From positions 62,001 to 126,000 of the forward strand of contig JAQYUZ010000029.1 in the NCBI GenBank assembly GCA_033819885.1: 64,000 nt of DNA, written 5' to 3'. A model generated the notes under the pieces. It was not told where the DNA came from and made no database searches. It worked only from the letters and a program-made list of their open reading frames with translations. Positions within the stretch are counted from its first letter, which is position 1, and each line of letters starts with the position of its first letter. Below are positions 57,661 to 64,000 of this stretch, in pieces. Position numbers and translations under genes: made by a program. The DNA comes from Microbotryomycetes sp. JL201. Taxonomy: Eukaryota; Basidiomycota; Microbotryomycetes.

Positions 57661-58648
57661 TGTACGTGTCGAAAGATCGTAGAAAGAGAAGAAGCAGACG
57701 TTGTAAAGGCACTCGGCGATGACTTCCGTTCGTCCGCAGTTCATTCCCTTGCAGACGTGGGCGCGGGGCACCAGCACGCTAATGAGACGAGGTTTAGCGC
57801 GAAACGCGGGGAAATCGTTCGGTTACGACCGGGTTTTTGTTTGTGAGCTTGGAATGTACATCTTTTCGAGACTTTACTGCGCAAACTTTCATGCAAGGGA
57901 TTCAGGCCGGACCGGTGCGCGAAACGGGCAGAATTGAGCTCGGTTCCGATGTTCGCACATGTGGCAACCCGGCGCGATAGGCTCGCGCAATTGTTCCGTT
58001 GCGACGGTCTGCCGTGACGCTGGCTTCTGCCCGAGGTGTCAAGCTGGTCAATCAGGGACCAAGAACACTTCGGCCTCTCGCTGCGAGTCGATTGCCCAGC
58101 AAATCATTCGAAACGTGGTGTGCGGGGTTAGCCGTCGATAAAGCCGGTCGATTTCGCCGACGGCTCACAAAGCTAGCCTTCGTCTCTTGCTCTGTGATGG
58201 TACAATGCATGCGCAATTTTTGCAGCGTTGCTGTAGAGATATGCATGACGTGACAAGCTATAGACTGCCAGGAGTCGCCAAGCAATTTGACCCGTCTGCG
58301 CGAAACCTCCTCGAGTGGTCTCAGCGGGCGCTCGGTTTGTAGACCAGAGCAAGGTTCGATTGCTGGGTGCAGGCTGAAAGATACGTCTTGTTGAAAGCCC
58401 TCGTGAGCGCTCGGCCACCACCAGAAACTCACAGGAAAACCTTCAGCGTAACTTTTGTTAAATCCCGGCCCTGTCACTTCGACTGCAGACGGCGCGTCCG
58501 TACGAACATCGTTGATGAAACCTGTCTGCGCTTACGATCGTCTGTGTGCAAAGAGACAGCGGCTAGAGACGCTGAGTATTTGCGTTGAGCGTGGCTGGCC
58601 AGTATAGTTTGACGTGCAACAACAGGATGCTATACAAATTCGAGTTAT
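57661..58648. other. Intergenic region, no gene seen
   Basis: About 990 bases upstream of the ACS transporter and downstream of the next minus-strand gene. Short frames on both strands carry no domain. No tRNA or repeat noticed; the transporter promoter should lie at its left side. Confidence 0.4.
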
Positions 58649-61221
58649 CTACATGTTCAATTGCTGTCTACCCTTGAGCGATGTGAGAACCTCTTTCAAC
58701 TCTGCCACCATTGGCGCTTCGAGGTTCTTTGGGGTTGATGCGACTTCCTCTCGTCGCCTTGCATGCGCCAGCTTGATACGCTCTTCTCTGGAAAGCTTTG
58801 ATCTCGGTTGAACGGCAGGCGGTTCTGTGGTGGCTTCAAAGATTTCCTCGTGCTCGAGCTCGTCTGGCACTGCATTGGCGTGGTCGACTCCGATTTGTAC
58901 GTGCTCACCATACTCAACGAGCGGGTCGTCGAGTTCGGAGCGCGTTACACGCTCATCAAGAGGGGTCGACACGCCTTCGCTGGCTATACTTTCCGTGTCT
59001 GTGGCATCCGTGTCCGGTTCGCCTCTTACGAGTATCCTCAACGCCACGCGACTTTCTTCCCACGCTTTTGACAGCGATGAGATATCGTCTCTGATAGAGT
59101 CATGTCGAGCAAGAAGATGTCTGATTTGCTCATCGTCACTTCCTGGACCGATCTGCCTCACGGCATTCATCGACACTTGGCTTTTTGCAGCAATCGTTCT
59201 CAGCACAAGGCTGACTTGAGCCTGCCGGTCTTCGAGACTTTGGAGGGACTTTTCTGCAAAAGTTTGTCCGGGCGGCGCAAAGCCTGCAGCGCGTCCTGAC
59301 GAAGCTGCCATGCGCGACTCGTCCGTGCGCGTGGACCGAGGGAGCAGAGCTGATCGACCAAACCGCAATTCGTCTCCATATGCAGGCAAGTCTTGTTTTG
59401 CGGCCGTACCGACATGTGTTATGGCCAAGTCAATCTCGGAGGTTGCATCTTGCAACAATGCAGCCACTTTGAGCCACTTCTCGCCTGTCGAAAGCTTGTT
59501 GACTAGCTCGAGCATTCGCCACAGCAATGTTCGTCTCGTATCATACATGTCCTGCATCGCCCTGTCGATCGTTGAGATGGACAATTTTTCGTCCTCTGGC
59601 TCGATGTCCTCAGATGCCGCATCATTGTCTCCAAGTTCCCGCAGGGCAGCCGACACACTCTGCCCAGACCAGACACCCCAGCTGGCCGGCCGCCGTCTGC
59701 GTCCTTTGACAGGCGTATTCAAGCTGTCTTCACCGTGACTCGATACGCTGATCGAGCCGAGTGACGGCCTCGAGCGGTGTCGCATGGCTGGAGACAAGCC
59801 AACTTTACGGTCGATACCACCGAAAGTCATGTCGGATAGTTGGGACGATGACGTTTCTGCGCCCCATGACATACGCTTTGATCGATCGATCTGAGACGCC
59901 TTGCGTGTGATCGGGATGATGTCCGACGTTCGAGGCTTGCGATTTCGTTCTTCCGCTTGTCGCTCAATCGGGAGCTCGGCAAAGAGATCCGACGTCTCGA
60001 GCGGTCGTTGGACGCCCGAGAGAGTCTCGATGGAGGCGGAAATGCGCAGAAAGAGCAAGGATAGACTCTCAATCGATTGTATGAGCGCATTTCGGGTGGG
60101 CGCCGCCTGAAGCGATTTCACTCCGTTCGTTCTTGGTGGAGTCATCGTCAATGGCGACGGTAAACGAGGTCTTGGAGTGGGCTGAGACTGAGACCTTGAA
60201 AGTGGACTCGATGCGGGCTGCATCATAGGGCCAGGCCTTACTTCGATGCGAGATATAGGTGGCATCGGGTCGGATCTGAGCAGCCCAGGGGTCAGCATGA
60301 CGTACAAGCAGCCGCATCAACCTGAAACACACAGCTGAAATCCCCATGCGACACATTCAATCTCGCGCACGCCCGAGATGCCACGAGTGGCGTTCAGGTC
60401 AAATCGCTGCGATGCCCGTACAAAGTGGTCCAAAGCAGCCATAAACTGCGTCTGCCATGCGGGCGGTTCGCGAGTTTGTAATGTTGCCGACGTGAGGGAT
60501 ATTGGTATGGACGGTTTTGTGACGGCTGTCGCTGTGCCGCTCAGCCTTGCGAGGACGTCGGCGAGCTTTCGGACGGCGAGCTCTATGGTTTGGCCCAGCG
60601 ATCGTTCGACCAGAGTCTGCCCTCGTATTTCCCATTCGCGACCCCACACAGCAACGTTGGCCGGCCGTGTGAGTGTCATTTGAGAAGACCGTTCGGAGCT
60701 CAGGCCCTGATCCAGCCTGTAGAGCGACAGGGCTTCGGCGAGTCTCGGCGTCAGCAGAGCCGACGTCGCCAAAGCATATTTGAGCTGCTCGGCGAACTCG
60801 GAGCTGACTTCTGTCTTTGGATTAGCTGTAATCGTCGCGACAGTGCCGTCCCTTTGCGGTGCGATCTCGCGCCGTACAGTACGTTGCAGGCCTTCGTCAG
60901 CCTTGTCCACGGATTCAACGATAGATTCATCGGCTACGCCAGCGTCTACGAGCGTACAGGAATGGTTCAGCCGTCATGCAGAGGCCCGCGCGGGCGCAGC
61001 ATCAAGCAAAACACTGCAGCGATCGACGCGCACGACCTACCTTGCAAGTACTGTGCGAAGGGCGAATCTGCATACGTGACAGCCTCTGACATGGGCTGAT
61101 ACACACGACTCGGCTGACTGTAAACTAGAAAACGCGCGCAGCGGCCAAGTTCAAGTTCAACGATCGACGCGTCGCGTGGCCTGTCATCTGTGTAGGCAAG
61201 CAGACCAACGGGCAATGTCAT
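58649..61221 (-). CDS. Large unknown protein, possibly vezatin-like
   Basis: Exons on the minus strand: 61041-61221, 60333-60945 and 58649-60275, giving 806 residues. The N-terminal 250 residues look folded and helical. About residues 275-350 and 450-620 are helical too, with MQDMYDTRRTLLWRMLELVNKL and EKSLQSLEDRQAQVSLVLRTIAAKS as likely coiled coils. Ser/Pro-rich linkers separate them. The last 100 residues are acidic, ending in a basic helix (REERIKLAHARRREE) and MVAELKEVLTSLKGRQQ. The pattern of an arginine-pair helix before a leucine-rich stretch resembles fungal vezatin/Inp2 myosin-receptor proteins, but the match is weak and no membrane span is obvious. Confidence 0.6.
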
Positions 61222-61864
61222 TCATTGCATGAGTAGCGCCTCGATACATACGCGCAGGAGTGCGACAAATGCATTATACTCGAAAAGGAGGCAAGGTCAC
61301 GTGTTACGCGGTTCGTGCCAGTCTGTGACATTCCTGTGCGGCACAAGCTCAATTTGAATGCATGACTACTGGTTTAGATGTGTCGCCATGCGAGCTTGGA
61401 TGATCGTCCAAGTCGGCGGGCCAATTTCAAGGCAGTGGCTGCGGCCCCTGACCTTCAACAGCTTCAGCCCCGACTTGCATTGCCCTGTTCACGAGGCTTG
61501 CGCGCCAGGGACAGTGCCGGTACCGCACCCGCTGCCTACAATCTCTGCTCGGCTGCGCACGACGCAGGCTGGCGCTCTGACGCCATCCACCGCCGACCGG
61601 ACCGCGCCAGAGACGCCAGTCCAGATACTCCGGTGACTGTTCCGCTTGTGGTTGCGGACTGCACGACCTGCGTCGCGTCCGAGAGGCTCTGTCCCGGCGA
61701 CCCCACCCTTCAAGCGTGTGTCAGCCGAGATTGCTGGCGATCAGTGCCACCAGAGCAGGCGTCCTCCAGCGGACAGTATCCGGTGAGCAATGTGGCAGGC
61801 GCGCCGCCGGCTTGCGCGAGCTTGCAGTGTGTTCTGACCCCTCGGTTGTTCCATACGCAGGCCA
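61222..61864. promoter_or_regulatory. Divergent promoter region, unknown gene and CDC4
   Basis: 643 bases between divergent starts. Rich in short overlapping frames but without domains. The CDC4 frame has no convincing ATG before 61865. Confidence 0.35.
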
Positions 61865-64000
61865 ATGACAGCGGGCCCGAGCGCAGCGGGCCACTACAGT
61901 CCGACAGAACCGCCGCACACTCCGCCGGCAGCGGCGACAGACTATCGTGACCATGACCAGTCCTCATCAGCGTCCAACTTGGCACCGCCGGGCACTCTGG
62001 TTCAGCAAGCCGACTTGCCACCTTCGCCCACTCCTACGCCGACCGGGCCTTCACATCTCTTGACGGCCATGCGCAACAGAGCCATCTCCCCGCCAACCCC
62101 CGCGCCGTCACCACAGCCGCATGGGCAGAGGCAACGCTTGTACTCGAGCCTTGCTTGGTCGTCCCAATCTAGCGACTCGACCGCGCCCAAAGGTTCGCTC
62201 GAATCACTCGAATCAGAAGACGTCATCATTCAAGCCATACGAGATCAAGTCGGTGCACTGTCCGGAACGGCAAGACAACGCTTGCTCGCGCTTCTGATAT
62301 CCGACTCGCCGCCGTCAGCTCTGTCGCCCTTGCTTCCGCTGATCGCACCTCGGCTTAAGCGTGATTTCCTCAAGACGTTACCAATCGAGCTCGCCTACCA
62401 CGTGCTGTCGTTCGTAGATGACGTCAAAACACTCGCACGTGCATCAATGGTCAGCAGATTCTGGCGCGACTTGCTCGAGGACGAAGGCACGTGGCGCAGA
62501 ATGTGCTGGCGACGCGGCTTTGGGGACTTGGAAACGGGCATAGATGGTACAGCAACGCCATTTTCCAAAATCAAACACCTTGAATTCGGCGAACGAGAAG
62601 ACGACCTTTATACGCCCGCAGGCAGAGAACGCAGAGGCACGCTCGAGCGCGCCAGCTTGCTTCAGTTTGCAGCGCGTGCAGAGTCATTTGGGTTGAGAGC
62701 GAATATGGAAGGAGACGACATGGCGATCGACGGCGAGCTTCGCTGGCAGAATGGTTCTGGGTTTGACCTAGACGGAAGCGGCAGTCCAAGACGGGGTTCA
62801 ACTGGACTAGGCATCGGCGCCAGCGTCGGAACAGAGCCCGCTTCATTGAAAGCACGGCGAGCTTCAGCCTTGATGACGGCCAATTCGCCCATGTCGGGAT
62901 ATTCTGGCTCACAGCAAAGGGAGAACCTCGCGTCCCCGCCACTGCGGCCTTTTCCTGGTGACACACCGTCAGCGTCTCCGGCTTCTGAGCCAGTCACGCG
63001 CCCTTCTTCGTCGAGCCGCAAAACGGTCTCTTACAAAACGCATTTCAAGCGCGCCTATCTGACCGAGTCGGCGTGGCTGCGAGGGCCCGGTCGATTGCTA
63101 TCGACGCAGATGAGCTCTGAAGACGGAGTTGTTACCAGTCTCGGCTTTGACAACGACTGGATCGTCGTTGGAATGGCCACGAGCAAAATTCACGTCTTTG
63201 ACGCCAACAATGGCCATTACAGTAAAACTCTCGAGGGACATGAACTTGGCGTATGGTGTTTGACGTTGGTGACTCGGGGTGGGGGACCGAGAAAGACTGG
63301 GACGAAACTCGCAAATAGGATGCAAGCAGAGTCATTGGACTCTGCAGGCAGAAATTACGCTCTTGATGACACGGCATCACTTTCAGGGGCGAGTCCGCCA
63401 TTGCAACGGCGGCGATCGTTTCAAGGGTTCACGTCAGCTGGGGCAGCCGCCACCGGCCCTGCAACACCGGGACGATCAGGTGGAATGGGTTTGGGAGCGG
63501 GTGGCGAGACCGGCGATGGATCGCACCAGTCTTCTGTATGTGGAACTTCCAGAGGCTGGGGACAAGAGCACTCGATCGTCGTCAGTGGCGGATGCGACAG
63601 GGCCGTTCGTGTCTGGGACGCCGACACTGGGTGAGCGCTTTGCATTCCGGACGCATTTCTCATCCTCTGACCGCTCCTCAGTATCTGTAAACATGTCCTG
63701 CGCGGCCACACGTCGACTGTGCGCTGCATGCGAGTGCTCGACGGCAGACCAATTGCTGTATCTGGCTCTCGGGATTCTACGTTACGTGTGTGGAATATTG
63801 AGACGGGCGAGGCGATACACCAACTCGTCGGCCATGAGCATAGCGTCAGATGTATCGACGTCCATGGGGACAGGGTCGTCAGCGGCAGCTACGATTCAAC
63901 ATGTCGAGTGAGTGCGCCGCAAGAAACGTGATGCGCCAGACGCTTATCATCTTCCTCAGCTCTGGGATCTGAGCACAGGTCAGTGCTTGCAGGTGCTTCA
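61865..64000 (+). CDS. CDC4: F-box/WD40 protein Cdc4 (C-terminus beyond window)
   Basis: Substrate receptor of the SCF ubiquitin ligase that destroys cell-cycle inhibitors and other phosphoproteins. Exons: 61865-63630, 63682-63907 and from 63960 off the right edge; about 675 residues are present. A Pro/Ser-rich N-terminus leads to a dimerisation-like stretch (IQAIRDQVGALSGTARQRLLALL), an F-box (LPIELAYHVLSFVDDVKTLARASMVSRFWRDLLED) and WRRMCWRRGF. WD40 repeats begin at about residue 400: GHELGVWCL, VRVWDADTG, GHTSTVRCM, GSRDSTLRVWNIETGE, GHEHSVRCIDVHGDRVVSGSYDSTCRLWDLSTGQC. Between F-box and blades is an unusually long Ser/Gly-rich linker, and another loop of about 90 residues splits blade 1. 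Confidence 0.92.

Noticed and set aside
58340-58380. tRNA-like T-loop text (GGTTCGATTG)
   Set aside because: The flanking bases do not form a T stem and there is no D arm or acceptor stem.
1-64000. Transposons, LTR elements, viral remnants, CRISPR arrays
   Set aside because: No transposase, reverse transcriptase, integrase or capsid-like frames, no long terminal or direct repeats and no spaced repeat arrays were seen on either strand.

Overview
This window reads as nuclear DNA of a fungus, most likely a basidiomycete yeast or dimorphic fungus. The evidence is protein-coding genes packed on both strands and cut by many short introns of about 43-80 bases with GTRNGT donors and CTGAC/CTAAC-like branch sites. 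Fungal-only families also point this way: a Zn2Cys6 regulator, the DASH subunit Spc34, an Sch9-type kinase with a C2 domain and AAT-type amino-acid permeases. Intron density, intron size and gene spacing would suit a compact Pucciniomycotina genome such as Mixia or its relatives, but that placement is inference. I see no transposon, LTR element, virus remnant, CRISPR array or rRNA.

I resolved 26 protein genes and one tRNA gene by placing introns by hand. Each junction was tested for reading frame and for rebuilding known family motifs.

Layout. 1-12 kb: a Gin4/Hsl1-type kinase cut by the left edge (-), an MFS drug/amino-acid transporter (+), an amino-acid permease (-), a leucine-rich-repeat protein (-) and ribosomal protein eL14 (-). 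12.8-18.7 kb (all +): splicing factor Prp40, a small unknown protein and an F-box/RCC1 protein like Saf1. 18.8-27.6 kb: MSH6 (-) and a RAD51C-like recombinase (+) sharing a 122-base promoter, then a PAP2 lipid phosphatase (-) and the tRNA adenosine deaminase Tad1 (+) sharing 75 bases. 27.7-43.5 kb: a Zn2Cys6 regulator (+), Sch9 (-), an RBR ubiquitin ligase like RNF216 with an unusual hydrophobic insert (-), Spc34 (-) and a CTD-interacting-domain protein (-). 44.5-50.3 kb: a secreted carboxylesterase (+), tRNA-Leu(AAG) with an intron (+), an unknown protein ending CCIC (+) and a GST-like protein with a probable mitochondrial pre-sequence (+). 50.3-57.7 kb (all -): a GPI-anchored six-hairpin glycosidase-like protein and two MFS transporters. 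58.6-64 kb: a large unknown protein, perhaps vezatin-like (-), and Cdc4 (+), cut by the right edge.

Most of these are housekeeping genes with no shared pathway. The mismatch-repair/recombination pair is the clearest functional grouping. No multi-gene novel system is evident. The most unusual aspect is gene structure: 4- and 8-base micro-exons, GC-AG introns, stop-free introns whose length is a multiple of three, and splice acceptors that skip a nearer CAG.
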